Source: Planctomycetota bacterium
Lineage (GTDB): Bacteria; Planctomycetota; Phycisphaerae; Sedimentisphaerales; Anaerobacaceae
Assembly (NCBI GenBank): GCA_019456195.1
Contig: VRUK01000015.1
Span: 1-64,000, forward strand
DNA length: 64,000 nt
Direction: 5' to 3'
Shown here: positions 16,635-25,460 of the stretch, one piece after another
Layout: the number at the start of each line of letters is the position of its first letter
Numbering within the stretch: position 1 is the stretch's first letter
Program-made: the position numbers and the translations under genes
Notes under the pieces: generated by a model
What the model was told of the DNA's origin: nothing
Seen by the model: the letters and a program-made list of their open reading frames with translations, nothing else
Databases searched by the model: none

Positions 16635-17018
16635 CTATTTTTTGTCGCCCACGAGCGGCCAGATTTCATCTACCTGAAAATGCACGAGGTATTTATTTGA
16701 ATCGTCGTCGGCCGCACATATCTCCGGCTGTTTCTGCCTGAACATCTCCACTACAGATGTGTTGGTTTCCTCTCGGAGTTTGGTCAGATACAGCCTCTTG
16801 CCGGTGTATTCTTCGCCTTTTTCAATGAACATATAAGCGGCGTGCGGATTGGATTTGAGGTTTAAATGGCTAAGACGCTCACGCATAACAAATGCGATGG
16901 TTTTCTCATCAATAACATGCGGTTTGGCGTAAACGGCAAGATCAACCATCCCGTCTGAATCCGCGGTAGCAAAAATACCAATACCTTGCGTATGTTCGAA
17001 ATAATAGGACAAACTCAT
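16635..17018 (-). CDS. Pyridoxamine 5'-phosphate oxidase-like flavin-binding protein
   Basis: A 127-residue single-domain protein with the split-barrel pattern of the PNPOx-like family: GIFATADSDGMVDLAVYAKPHVID, then IAFVMRERLSHLNLKSNPHAAYMFIE, where the RLSHLNLKSNP stretch corresponds to the FMN phosphate-binding strand-helix. Members bind FMN, F420 or heme and are mostly of unknown substrate. It is on the opposite strand to both neighbours, a monocistronic gene with its own leader. Confidence 0.8.
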   Translation of the reverse strand: MSLSYYFEHTQGIGIFATADSDGMVDLAVYAKPHVIDEKTIAFVMRERLSHLNLKSNPHAAYMFIEKGEEYTGKRLYLTKLREETNTSVVEMFRQKQPEICAADDDSNKYLVHFQVDEIWPLVGDKK

Positions 17019-17267
17019 AACAAACAGCTCCTTTGAATTATCTAATATTCTTAAATAATATTCAAGTAACGACTCTGCACCAAAATACTTTAGTTCCGCT
17101 CCGCCCGCAATAGTCTTTTATGAATTAAGCCCATAGAATCTTTGAAAAGCAATTGGAAAAATTGACCTTCCGGGACAGACTTGATATTGTATGAGGAATG
17201 ATTTTCTACTTCCGACGTATCAGGATAACCGGGTGTAGTTACTGGTAAATTTAGATTGAGGCCAAAG

Positions 17268-18092
17268 ATGATTCGACGTACCATCATAATTGTCAATCGA
17301 GTTCTTTTCGTTATTTTGTTGTTAACTCTGCCGCTGACCTTAAATTGCCACAAAAGCAATGAAATTTCTAAGGCCAATGCCTTGGACCTCTTATTTCACT
17401 CCGGTAATTTGGAACTCAAACGGCAGGTCCCGCTGAAGTTTTCCACTTATCATGTGCAGGGATTGGATATCACAGAGCAATTTTATTTTGTAACTTCGGT
17501 GGATAGAGAGCAAAATAGCGCCTGGCTGTTTAAGATTGACAGAAAAAATGCCGACCTGATTACAAAAATGGAATTGACTGATGGCGCATTGATTCATCCC
17601 GGGGGACTGCAGTATGACGGCCGTTTGCTTTGGATCCCGAACGCTGAGTATAAAAGACAAAGCAGAACAATGGTCTATGGCCTCGATCCTGATACTTTGG
17701 AAATACGCACTTCGTTTGGGGTTGATGACCACATTGGAGCTGTAGCGTCTGATGGAAAAAACTTTCTTTATGGAGTTAATTGGGACGCCCTTCATTTCTA
17801 TACATGGGATATTGACGGAGATCAGTTAAATAAAGTCGATTCCCCAACTTCAATGGCCTATCAGGATATCAAATATTTTGCCGGTAAACTTTTGTGCAGC
17901 GGCCATAAGGACGGAGTTTGCGCTGTTGATATTATCGATCCTGAAAACTGGACTTTGATAAAACGTTTCGATTTACCCAAAGATAAATGGAAAAGTCCTC
18001 TAACTCGTGAAGGTATGGCTTTCGATGGGAATTTGTACTTTCTTCCGGATGATGGGCCTAATTCCCGCATTCTGATATTTACATTAAACTAA
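17268..18092 (+). CDS. Secreted beta-propeller-like protein (DUF6454-like)
   Basis: The ATG at 17268 is chosen over a TTG at 17256 because GAGG lies 6 nt before it. The 274-residue product begins with a hydrophobic segment ending in LTLNC, possibly a lipoprotein signal though the lipobox is imperfect. Repeating blades with DG, PGGLQYDGRLLWIPNA and SDGKNFLYGVNWD motifs indicate a six-bladed-propeller-like fold, and the order resembles DUF6454 from memory. No catalytic residues are evident. It is flanked by convergent and divergent genes and appears monocistronic. Confidence 0.6.
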   Translation: MIRRTIIIVNRVLFVILLLTLPLTLNCHKSNEISKANALDLLFHSGNLELKRQVPLKFSTYHVQGLDITEQFYFVTSVDREQNSAWLFKIDRKNADLITKMELTDGALIHPGGLQYDGRLLWIPNAEYKRQSRTMVYGLDPDTLEIRTSFGVDDHIGAVASDGKNFLYGVNWDALHFYTWDIDGDQLNKVDSPTSMAYQDIKYFAGKLLCSGHKDGVCAVDIIDPENWTLIKRFDLPKDKWKSPLTREGMAFDGNLYFLPDDGPNSRILIFTLN

Positions 18093-18164
18093 CCGCTCCT
18101 GTTAAAAACTCTGAATCGACTTAATAAATCTCATAAATTCCTGAGTAAAATGTCAGACAATAGC

Positions 18165-18194
18165 TTGAATTACCGTTGCCGAATCTGTTATAAT
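18165..18194 (+). promoter_or_regulatory. Sigma70-type promoter of the second pseudopilin gene
   Basis: TTGAAT at 18165-18170 and TATAAT at 18189-18194 with an 18-nt spacer; the start codon is 54 nt beyond the -10 box. Confidence 0.6.
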
Positions 18195-18247
18195 TGAGAC
18201 AGAGACACATATCAGCAAAACCCATTATATCTATGTGAAGGAGATGG

Positions 18248-19075
18248 ATGGAAGCCATGAGCAAAGAAAAAGGATTTACACTAATAGAGCTTCTGGTGGT
18301 GATTGCTATCATTGCAATACTGATGGCGATATTGATGCCGGCACTACAGCGAGTGAAGAAACAGGCCAGAGGCGTTGCGTGCCTAAACAAGCTCAAACAA
18401 TGGGGCTTGTACTTTGCGATGTATGCCGAAGACCACGATGGCCGATTCATGGCCGGCCATACGGCCCAGCCTCAGGCCAATCGGTGGGTCAGCGCAATGG
18501 GGGACTACTATAAATGGGATGACGAATTTACCTGTTGTCCGAATGCGACGAAGCCATGGGTTGATGAGAATGGCATCAGTGAGGGAGCCGAGGGAACGGA
18601 TGTCGGTGTGACCATGGCATGGGGCTACATGTACCAGGACCACTGGGCCAAGCAAATTAAGGGAAGCTACGGGCTCAACGGCTATTGTGTTGATAGCCAG
18701 TCAGGCAGGGAACCTCGCGGGGATGCATCCTGGTACTGGCGCGGGCCGGCTGTGGCGGGGGCCGCATACGTGCCCTTGTTCCTGGGTGCCCAGCGCTATA
18801 ATGGTGTGGTGGATTCAATGGATGACCCTCCGGCATTTGACGGCCAGGGATGGTCTGAAGGGGGTGGCGGGCGTATGTTACGTTACTGTCTAAATCGGCA
18901 CGATGGCTTTGTGAACGGGCTCTTTCTGGATTTTTCTACCAGGAAAATAGGGCTTAAGGAATTGTGGACGTTTAAGTGGCATCGACAGTACGACACCAGC
19001 GGCCCATGGACAACGGCAGGTGGAGTTCAGCCAAGTGACTGGCCGGAGTGGATGAAAAGCTTTAAGGACTACTGA
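18248..19075 (+). CDS. Type II-type pseudopilin (paralogue 2)
   Basis: A 275-residue protein: MEAMSKEKG then [19 protein letters not shown], a class III signal cleaved after Gly. The start is at 18248 with AAGGAG upstream; ATG at 18257 is possible. The C-terminal domain carries [24 protein letters not shown], cysteines in FTCCPN and NGYCVD, then [26 protein letters not shown] and a final DWPEWMKSF. The GLKELW...WHR tail is shared with the copies at 14341-15111 and 56648-57481. No secretion ATPase or platform gene is nearby, so it is an orphan minor pilin or a surface protein exported by a general type II/IV system. Confidence 0.85.
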   Translation: MEAMSKEKGFTLIELLVVIAIIAILMAILMPALQRVKKQARGVACLNKLKQWGLYFAMYAEDHDGRFMAGHTAQPQANRWVSAMGDYYKWDDEFTCCPNATKPWVDENGISEGAEGTDVGVTMAWGYMYQDHWAKQIKGSYGLNGYCVDSQSGREPRGDASWYWRGPAVAGAAYVPLFLGAQRYNGVVDSMDDPPAFDGQGWSEGGGGRMLRYCLNRHDGFVNGLFLDFSTRKIGLKELWTFKWHRQYDTSGPWTTAGGVQPSDWPEWMKSFKDY

Positions 19076-19149
19076 GAAAATTTGCCGGTACGTTTTCCCT
19101 GCTCTATCGATATCATTCGACTTCACGAAGGATATTTCCCTCAACGTCA

Positions 19150-20562
19150 CTACTTATCTACTGTAATTGTAATAGGGATGTCCTTTCGCAAAAAGTAGCA
19201 CACTCCCCCCTCGTCTTCACAGACATAATACAAAGCATAAACGTTCAGTTTGGATGTTCCGCTTGCCCCGGCCGCCGCGCGGACCTCGAACTCAAGTTGC
19301 CGCGGCTCTGTTGTCTCCGGCCGGTCGCCTTGCGGAGCTGTCAACAACTGGGGTTCTACCTTCCAGCCGTCGGGTGCATCGACCCAGAGCTTCAAAGGCT
19401 GGGCCTCGTTGTTCCAATGCGCCTTCAGCCTGGCGTTCGGGCGAAGTGTTACGTGGACACGGACGGCCCCTTCGGGCTTTACTTGTGGCGGGACCACAGT
19501 CACTTCGCTCAGAATCAAACCCTTCTCGTCGCGATAGATTTGACCTTGAGGGTCGGGCGGTTTAACGTTGATTTCTTTGGTTTCAAAGCTGCTCCCTTTG
19601 CCGGCGATTTCGGAGCCTGTGGGTAAAACCATCAGTTCAACTGGTTCTTCTCCCCGTGCTTTGATATCACGGGCCGCGGTTTCCACCCAATCATAAAATG
19701 GGTATGGTTTAGTGAGTCGCGGGCCATACTGCTCAATGCGCCGCCGCCAGATATAGTGGTTGGGCTGGATCACCCGGGACCAGGTCCAATGGTTCACGGC
19801 TGTTTGAAAATCGCTTGAGGCTCGCTGCCCGGAATCGTACCGAAGGCGATAGCAAACACCAAGGCGAAAATGCGCATCACCGTCATCAGGATTGACCTGA
19901 ACCGCCTGCTTGTAAGCGTTGATGGCTTCGTTGATTTTAGACTGTCCTCCCCATAGCACCAGCGCATCGCCCAGCTCTCTCCAGGCTTCGGATGAGCGGC
20001 TATTCTCAGCACGCTTGCGCAGTACCCTCAGGTCGGGCCTTGTCGCTTTAATCTTCGGCGGTTCTGAGCTTTTGCCTGTAAAAGTCTTATTGAGAAACTC
20101 CTGCTCGAACGTATCCATCTTCGGTCGAAGGCTGCGCACAATCCCATTCTCGTCGATGGCCACCTCGATAGGTACCCCCCTTACCTGCATTACATTGATG
20201 GGATCATGCAGGACGGGCCAGTCTATCTTATGCCACTGTGCAAATAGCCGGTTGCGATTGGGATGCTGCTCCTGTGCGATCCCCAGCACAACAAGTTTTC
20301 CCTCTCTGACCCACTCTCGGGTTTTATTATTCCAGGCCGGCACGGCCTGACGACAACCTCGTCACCAGGAGGCAAAGTGGACCAGCAGGACTTTCCGGCC
20401 GCGAAACTGCGAGAGCGATACAGGCTCACGATCCGCAATGTCGGGCAAGACAAAATCAGGGTGGACTTGACCAATACGGGGTGAATAGCCGTCGGCGTTG
20501 GATGGTGCGGCAAAAAAACAAATGCTTCCGAAAGTCAACATCAGCAGGCTCAGATTTCGCAT
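19150..20562 (-). CDS. Secreted thioredoxin-like selenoprotein (UxxC) with TPR region
   Basis: The frame runs from ATG at 20562 to TAA at 19150 with a single internal TGA at 20364-20362 (codon 67). Reading TGA as selenocysteine gives a 470-residue protein: a signal peptide (1-23), a redoxin domain (GQVHPDFVLPD, VLLVHFASW), then U67-R-G-C70 exactly where redoxins carry CxxC, then PAWNNKTREW and a cis-Pro region GVPIEVAIDENG. TPR-like helices follow (about 190-270), then a C-terminal beta domain ending with CxxxxxxVC. Coding style is uniform on both sides of the TGA. It is likely a periplasmic disulfide or peroxide reductase. The alternative is a nonsense mutation of a Cys codon. Confidence 0.75.
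20333..20349 (-). promoter_or_regulatory. Predicted bacterial SECIS hairpin
   Basis: In the mRNA, nucleotides 16-32 counted from the U of the UGA form a perfect 6-bp stem CAGGCC/GGCCUG with a five-base loop GUGCC; a U-G pair can extend it. The loop starts 18 nt after the UGA and its first base is G. These match the bacterial SECIS rules recognised by SelB (UGA to loop 16-37 nt, G in the first two loop positions). Confidence 0.65.
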
Positions 20563-20626
20563 ACTCCTGTCCTCGGCAATAAATTCGTCCTTGTGGATTT
20601 ACTCCGAACTCATATATAACCACCGA

Positions 20627-20674
20627 TTATCTTAACACTAAGATAAATGATACTATAATTGCCGATAAAGTCAA
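20627..20674 (-). promoter_or_regulatory. Promoter with palindromic operator-like site for the selenoprotein gene
   Basis: On the minus strand TTGACT (20674-20669) and TATCAT (20652-20647) are 16 nt apart. Immediately downstream is an 8-bp perfect palindrome TTATCTTA-ACAC-TAAGATAA at 20627-20646, placed where a repressor would block the start site or where a 5' leader hairpin would form. The remainder of the 20563-21096 gap holds the promoter of the next gene and no visible reading frame. Confidence 0.4.
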
Positions 20675-20924
20675 TTATCAATTCCCCGCCTACGGCAACG
20701 ATTCCACCTTTTTTTTGGTAACATCCTGCTTATGAGATGAGCTTTTCGGCATGAAATTTTGACGATTGTCTCTTAGACCCGCTTTGGGTGTGGTGATAGT
20801 AGGGAGGATATCTTAAGCGATTTTAGCCCTCAAAAATTATTCTGATGCAGGCCGATAAGATTGTTGATATCTTGTTCGTAATGGCCATAAATGGCTTTGA
20901 AAAGGCCTTTTTGCACCTTTTTGG

Positions 20925-20953
20925 TTGAATTGAAATCACTTTTGAGGTATAAT
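20925..20953 (+). promoter_or_regulatory. Sigma70-type promoter of the PilX-like gene
   Basis: TTGAAT at 20925-20930 and TATAAT at 20948-20953 with a 17-nt spacer. The gene starts at 21097, leaving a leader of about 135 nt with a run of six G and several T runs but no clear structured element. Confidence 0.55.
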
Positions 20954-21096
20954 ATGTTAATCAATAAACGGGGGGTGTTTTTTACACAGCATAGTTTGCC
21001 GACCATGGTCCTTTTGAAAAACTTTTTTACCTGTTTAGGGTAGTTTCTCAGGAATCAAATTAGACCAGCAGGACGGCTAAAAACAGAGGGGGAAAA

Positions 21097-22341
21097 ATGA
21101 AAAAGCTGCTACAATCAAAAAGACGTGGTTCTGCCATACCGCTGGCCGTAGTTGCGGTTCTAATACTGCTTGCAATGGGGGTTGGACTGCTCGATATGGG
21201 TTTGAACAGCCGTATCTTTGCCACAAGAAGCACTTCGGGTATTAAAGCACGATGTGCCGCCGATGCAGGGCTGACGATGGCTCTGTTTGCTATGAACAAA
21301 AAGATTCAAGACGGACTCTGGAACGGAAGTACCTTACCTCAGGCAATTGACACAGTTTTGCCCTATTCTGACGCAATATATAGTTACACAGTTACAGGCG
21401 ACCTTGCCACCGACTATTCTGTTTTATCAATTGGAAAATCCGCTCAGGCCCAAAGAACCGTCTCAGCAACTTTAGAGCTGCGCGGTATATTTGAGTATGC
21501 GATTCTAACGAAAGAGAAACTGATATTGAAACCAGATACGCTCGTCGATGGATACAACTCCCTGGATCCGTTTGATACAGATGTAGATGTAGATCTTAGT
21601 ACCCAAAGCACTGAGGATGCAAGCGTAATCCTCAATACCGGTGTAACTGTAGAAGGTGATATTAGTGTGGGCGTTGGCGGAGATACTGAAACTGCTATAA
21701 AAGATATGGGCGCGACGACCGGGGACCAGTTCGCTGGATTAATAGAAGACCCCTTGCCGCTGATATACCCGCCGGCATTACCCAAGATGGGAACTAATAT
21801 TACAGCCACTGCTGAAACAGTTACAATCACACCCGCAGAGAGCGGGCAATATAACAACATTTTTGTAAAAAAGGGAGATACGCTGGGGGCAGTGGAAATA
21901 AGCGGCAATGTTGTCTTGTATATCACCGGCGATATCGAAATCGGAGAGTCATGCGAGCTAATTATAAAAGACAACTCCTCATTAACTCTTTACATAGATG
22001 GAGATATTCACTGTCGCGCAAACAGTGGGATAAATGCCGAATATCCTCCTGAGGACCCCAAGACATTCCAAATTTATGGTACAAGCGAAACCCAACAGTC
22101 CTTCGATATCAAGGCCAAGAATGATTGGAGTGGAACAATATATGCACCTAATGCAGATGTCATTCTTTATGCCAATGGGGATTTTTACGGTTCTACCGTT
22201 TCTAATAACTTTGAGTTGAAGGCCGGCGGTAATTACCACTATGATGAAGCGCTGAGAAAAGTCAGCATAGAAGATGCGGGTGTACGCTTCGTAGTAAAAC
22301 GCTGGTATGAAGGCAATCCTAAATCAATAAATGGGATGTAA
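21097..22341 (+). CDS. PilX-like membrane-anchored protein with DUF7305-type beta domain
   Basis: A 414-residue protein. The N-terminus (RRGSAIPLAVVAVLILLAMGVGLLDMG) is the PilX-type anchor that opens minor pilin assembly proteins, followed by KARCAADAGLTMALFAMN. Residues about 130-390 form a beta-rich repetitive region with INGEL-like strands (VVLYITGDIEIGE, LTLYIDGDIHC, WSGTIYAPNADVILYANGDFYG) typical of DUF7305/polymer-forming surface domains. This combination is seen in planctomycete and firmicute surface proteins of unknown role. GGGGGA precedes the ATG. It fits with the orphan pseudopilins in the window as part of a pilus-like surface apparatus. Confidence 0.65.
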   Translation: MKKLLQSKRRGSAIPLAVVAVLILLAMGVGLLDMGLNSRIFATRSTSGIKARCAADAGLTMALFAMNKKIQDGLWNGSTLPQAIDTVLPYSDAIYSYTVTGDLATDYSVLSIGKSAQAQRTVSATLELRGIFEYAILTKEKLILKPDTLVDGYNSLDPFDTDVDVDLSTQSTEDASVILNTGVTVEGDISVGVGGDTETAIKDMGATTGDQFAGLIEDPLPLIYPPALPKMGTNITATAETVTITPAESGQYNNIFVKKGDTLGAVEISGNVVLYITGDIEIGESCELIIKDNSSLTLYIDGDIHCRANSGINAEYPPEDPKTFQIYGTSETQQSFDIKAKNDWSGTIYAPNADVILYANGDFYGSTVSNNFELKAGGNYHYDEALRKVSIEDAGVRFVVKRWYEGNPKSINGM

Positions 22342-22406
22342 GAATAAGTTTGCCGACATAGGATTTGTGAAAAATAACTTATTAAGAATCTAATCGGAGA
22401 AACAAA

Positions 22407-22778
22407 ATGACTAAACAGACAATTAGAAAACAAATCAGAAAGTTATTTCTATTCATTCCAGTTTCTATCGCTTTATCCGGTATGGTCGTTTTAGCATACC
22501 AAGGCTATTTTTGGATGAAATTAGGGCACTGGAAATCTCTCGATTCAAGGTTGGTCCTTAACAAAGTCCTGCCTATTAACTTTTTACAGTGGCTTCGTAA
22601 TCCCAGTTCATGGTTAGGCTTAAAAAAAATTATATCTCCTTTTTTCAACTTTCCCCTTGCTCTGTTTCTGCTCCTGGTTGGTCTCATTGCTATTCTACTC
22701 TTATCCAAAATTTTTGATTTATTTTCAAAGCCTGAAAAGATAGGGGTTTTAGACTCAAGAAGCTGGCGTACCGGCTGA
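22407..22778 (+). CDS. Small membrane protein of unknown function
   Basis: A 123-residue protein with a basic N-terminus, a membrane helix at about 14-32 (FIPVSIALSGMVVLAYQGYF) and a second at about 83-102 (FPLALFLLLVGLIAILLL), ending in a short polar tail. It lies 65 bp after the PilX-like gene with a CGGAGAAAC ribosome site, so co-transcription is likely. I do not recognise the family. Confidence 0.5.
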   Translation: MTKQTIRKQIRKLFLFIPVSIALSGMVVLAYQGYFWMKLGHWKSLDSRLVLNKVLPINFLQWLRNPSSWLGLKKIISPFFNFPLALFLLLVGLIAILLLSKIFDLFSKPEKIGVLDSRSWRTG

Positions 22779-22890
22779 GGAGTGGGGTCGTTGTATATCT
22801 CTCACTCAGGTCGTTTTAATGTCATGGATACCGAAGCGGCGGTCAAAAAGCCGAACTCTGCAGATCGATAACCACAGGGACTACCCATTT

Positions 22891-22923
22891 ATTTCTCCTC
22901 AGTAAGCCACGCTGAGGAGAAAT
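22891..22923. terminator. 12-bp perfect hairpin, possible terminator
   Basis: ATTTCTCCTCAG (22891-22902) pairs perfectly with 22912-22923 around a 9-nt loop. It lies 113 nt after the small membrane protein gene. There is no T run, so either it is a factor-assisted end or an RNA-stabilising hairpin. Nothing else convincing is found in the 22779-23239 gap. Confidence 0.4.
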
Positions 22924-23239
22924 TCTAATAACATCTCAAATTTTCGAAGACAAATCAATTACTTGCTATTTTATTTAATAGGCTTTTGAGCAGAAATCGT
23001 CGTAGAAAAAGTAACCGCCCGGTATTATTTTAGTATCAGTTTCTACTTGATTGGCGGCTTGCCTATAGTTTACAATCCGCATACAAATGGCAGTTGATGG
23101 CATAAAAGGATTAAACGCCAGTCCCGATTGACGGCATCGGGTTGGCTGGTTTGGGCTCGATCGTCTCGGTCATAAGTGCACAAAGCCCATTGTTTACTGT
23201 ATTTATGCCGAACTGGAGCTATGTGAAAGATAACCGAAT

Positions 23240-24151
23240 ATGGATGCAGTTTTACTTAACAGTTTACAGAAGTCCTTCGGTGAAGTCCGGGCAGTGAACA
23301 ATCTCAGCGTTACGGTCCCCCAGGCTTCTGTCTATGGATTTCTCGGGCCTAACGGTGCCGGCAAGACCACCACGCTGCGTATGATTATGAACATCATCCG
23401 TCCGGACAGCGGTCAGATCAGGATATTCGGGGACTCTTCGGTCGAGCAGGCAAAATCTCGTATCGGCTATATGCCTGAGGAACGCGGCCTATACAGAAAG
23501 ATGACAGTTACCAAGGTACTTGCATTCTTCGGCGCAATCAAGGGCCTTACCGGCAATGAGCTGTCAGGACGGGTCTCCAAGTGGCTTCGGTGTGTAGAGC
23601 TGACGGATTGGGCGACTAAAAAGGTCGAGGAGCTTTCAAGAGGAATGCATCAAAAATTGCAGTTTGCCGTCACCGCGATTAACGAGCCGGAGCTGTTGAT
23701 ACTTGACGAGCCTTTTGCAGGGCTTGACCCGCTGAACACGGATTTGATAAAAGCGATTATGCTTGAAATGCGGGATGAAGGCAAAACCATCATCTTCTCC
23801 ACTCATGTGATGCACGAGGCTGAAAAGCTCTGCGATTCGATCCTTCTGATAAACAAGGGGCGTGCTATTCTGGATGACAGTCTGGCGAATATCAAGTCGC
23901 ATCGTTCATCCAATATAGTAAGTGCCGAGCTTGAGGGCGATACGGATTTTATCGAAAGGCTTCCTAAAGTAAAGGCGGTGAAATCCGAAGGACATAGCTT
24001 TGAAATTACTTTGGCTGACAATGCAGATACTCAACAGTTGCTAAAGGCTCTGGTAGAGCGGCTGCGAGTGCATAGGTTCGAAGTGAAGGTTCCTTCCCTG
24101 CATGAAATCTTTGTTGATTTGGTTGGAGCAAGTAATGCAGAAGATTCTTAA
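23240..24151 (+). CDS. ABC exporter ATP-binding protein (NatA/YhaQ-like)
   Basis: A 303-residue ATPase: Walker A GPNGAGKTT at 34-42, Q-loop region IGYMPEERGLY, a signature variant ELSRGMHQKLQ in place of LSGGQ, Walker B LLILDEPFAGLD and switch His in FSTHVMHEAE. The C-terminal 70 residues form the DUF4162-type regulatory domain. It pairs with the permease that overlaps its 3' end by 17 bp. The IGYMPEERGLYRKM pattern is typical of NatA-type sodium or drug exporters of the ABC-2 class. Confidence 0.9.
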   Translation: MDAVLLNSLQKSFGEVRAVNNLSVTVPQASVYGFLGPNGAGKTTTLRMIMNIIRPDSGQIRIFGDSSVEQAKSRIGYMPEERGLYRKMTVTKVLAFFGAIKGLTGNELSGRVSKWLRCVELTDWATKKVEELSRGMHQKLQFAVTAINEPELLILDEPFAGLDPLNTDLIKAIMLEMRDEGKTIIFSTHVMHEAEKLCDSILLINKGRAILDDSLANIKSHRSSNIVSAELEGDTDFIERLPKVKAVKSEGHSFEITLADNADTQQLLKALVERLRVHRFEVKVPSLHEIFVDLVGASNAEDS

Positions 24152-25406
24152 GATTGCCCAACGCGAATATATAGAAACCGTCAAGACCAAGGCATTCATC
24201 TTTGGCATTCTGATGCTCCCATTGATTATCGGTGCGATTATTTTCTTTGTAAGTTGGATGTCTCCCGACAAGGCCGGACCGCAGCCACCGGTAAAGGTAG
24301 CAGTTAATGATATGTCAAGCGAGCTTGCTGTTGAGATAAAAGCTTCATTTGACAAGTACAATCAGGATAATCCCAAAAGGCAAATTCAGCTTGACCTGCC
24401 CGAGATACAGCAAGACTCGGACGCTGTTGAAGAGCAGGCAAGAAACAATCTGCGACAGGGACAGGTCGAATTTTATGTTGTTCTGGACAGGGATGTTTTG
24501 GAAGGCCCCGGCAAAATACATCTTTATACTTATAAACCAAAAGCCGGTATTATAGATATATTCTCGACTATCGAATACATCTTCCGCAGGGCGGTTATCA
24601 ATCAGCGGTACAAAATGCAGAACCTCTCTCAGGAGCTTCTGGAAAAACTCAGAAAAGTCCCGATCGAGCGTATGGAAATCGGCTCTACTGAAGGTCATGA
24701 CCGTGTTCAGAGTGATACTGACAGGGTTTTGAAAATGATAACTCCCGTCTTTTTTATGTATTTGATATTCTTGGGAATCCTCGTTTCGGGCCAGCAGATA
24801 ATTAGTAGTGTTATCGAAGAAAAGAATTCACGTATAATTGAGGTCTTGCTTTCGGCGGTTAATCCGTTTGAGTTGATGGCCGGCAAGATTTTAGGATTGG
24901 CCGGCACCGGTTTGACACTTGTAATTCTGTGGGCCGGCGCGGCGATTCTGACCACACGCTCACAAGACATCAGCATTGATGTCACCGGCGAACTCATGGC
25001 GTATTTTGTAATCTATTACATACTTGGCTTTCTTTTATTCAGCTCAATCATGGCAGGGGCAGGTTCAGTTTGCAACACAATCAAGGAAACCCAAAGTCTG
25101 ATGATGCCGATGACTATGATGTTGGTGATTCCGTTATTGTCCTGGTTCAAAGTTGTCCATGAACCAAATGGAACGCTGGCGCGGGTATTCTCGTTCATAC
25201 CGCCTTTAACGCCAATGGTAATGGTACTGCGACTTTCTTCCGGCTCTGAAATATGGATAGTTGAGATAATAGCATCCATAATCCTTTTGGTTGTATCTGT
25301 CCTGATGGCGATGTGGGCCGCCGCCAAAATTTTCCGAACCGGTATCCTCATGTACGGTAAAAGGCTGGGCTTGCGGGAAGTCTGTCGATGTTTATTACAA
25401 AGTTAA
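24135..25406 (+). CDS. ABC-2 type exporter permease (NatB/YhaP-like)
   Basis: The start at 24135 is chosen because GGAG lies 8 nt before it and MQKILKIAQREYIETVKTKAF is the usual NatB N-terminus. The product has 423 residues: one helix (about 20-42), a large extracytoplasmic domain (about 45-200), then five or six C-terminal helices with the ABC-2 motif VIEEKNSRIIEVLLSAVNPFELMAGKI. Translation is coupled to the ATPase gene by overlap. Substrate could be sodium, a peptide or an antimicrobial; the sequence does not say. Confidence 0.9.
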   Translation: MQKILKIAQREYIETVKTKAFIFGILMLPLIIGAIIFFVSWMSPDKAGPQPPVKVAVNDMSSELAVEIKASFDKYNQDNPKRQIQLDLPEIQQDSDAVEEQARNNLRQGQVEFYVVLDRDVLEGPGKIHLYTYKPKAGIIDIFSTIEYIFRRAVINQRYKMQNLSQELLEKLRKVPIERMEIGSTEGHDRVQSDTDRVLKMITPVFFMYLIFLGILVSGQQIISSVIEEKNSRIIEVLLSAVNPFELMAGKILGLAGTGLTLVILWAGAAILTTRSQDISIDVTGELMAYFVIYYILGFLLFSSIMAGAGSVCNTIKETQSLMMPMTMMLVIPLLSWFKVVHEPNGTLARVFSFIPPLTPMVMVLRLSSGSEIWIVEIIASIILLVVSVLMAMWAAAKIFRTGILMYGKRLGLREVCRCLLQS

Positions 25407-25460
25407 TCCCGTCTTTAGTATGAATCCGGCCGATGTGGCTGATTAAGGAGACCTGACGAA

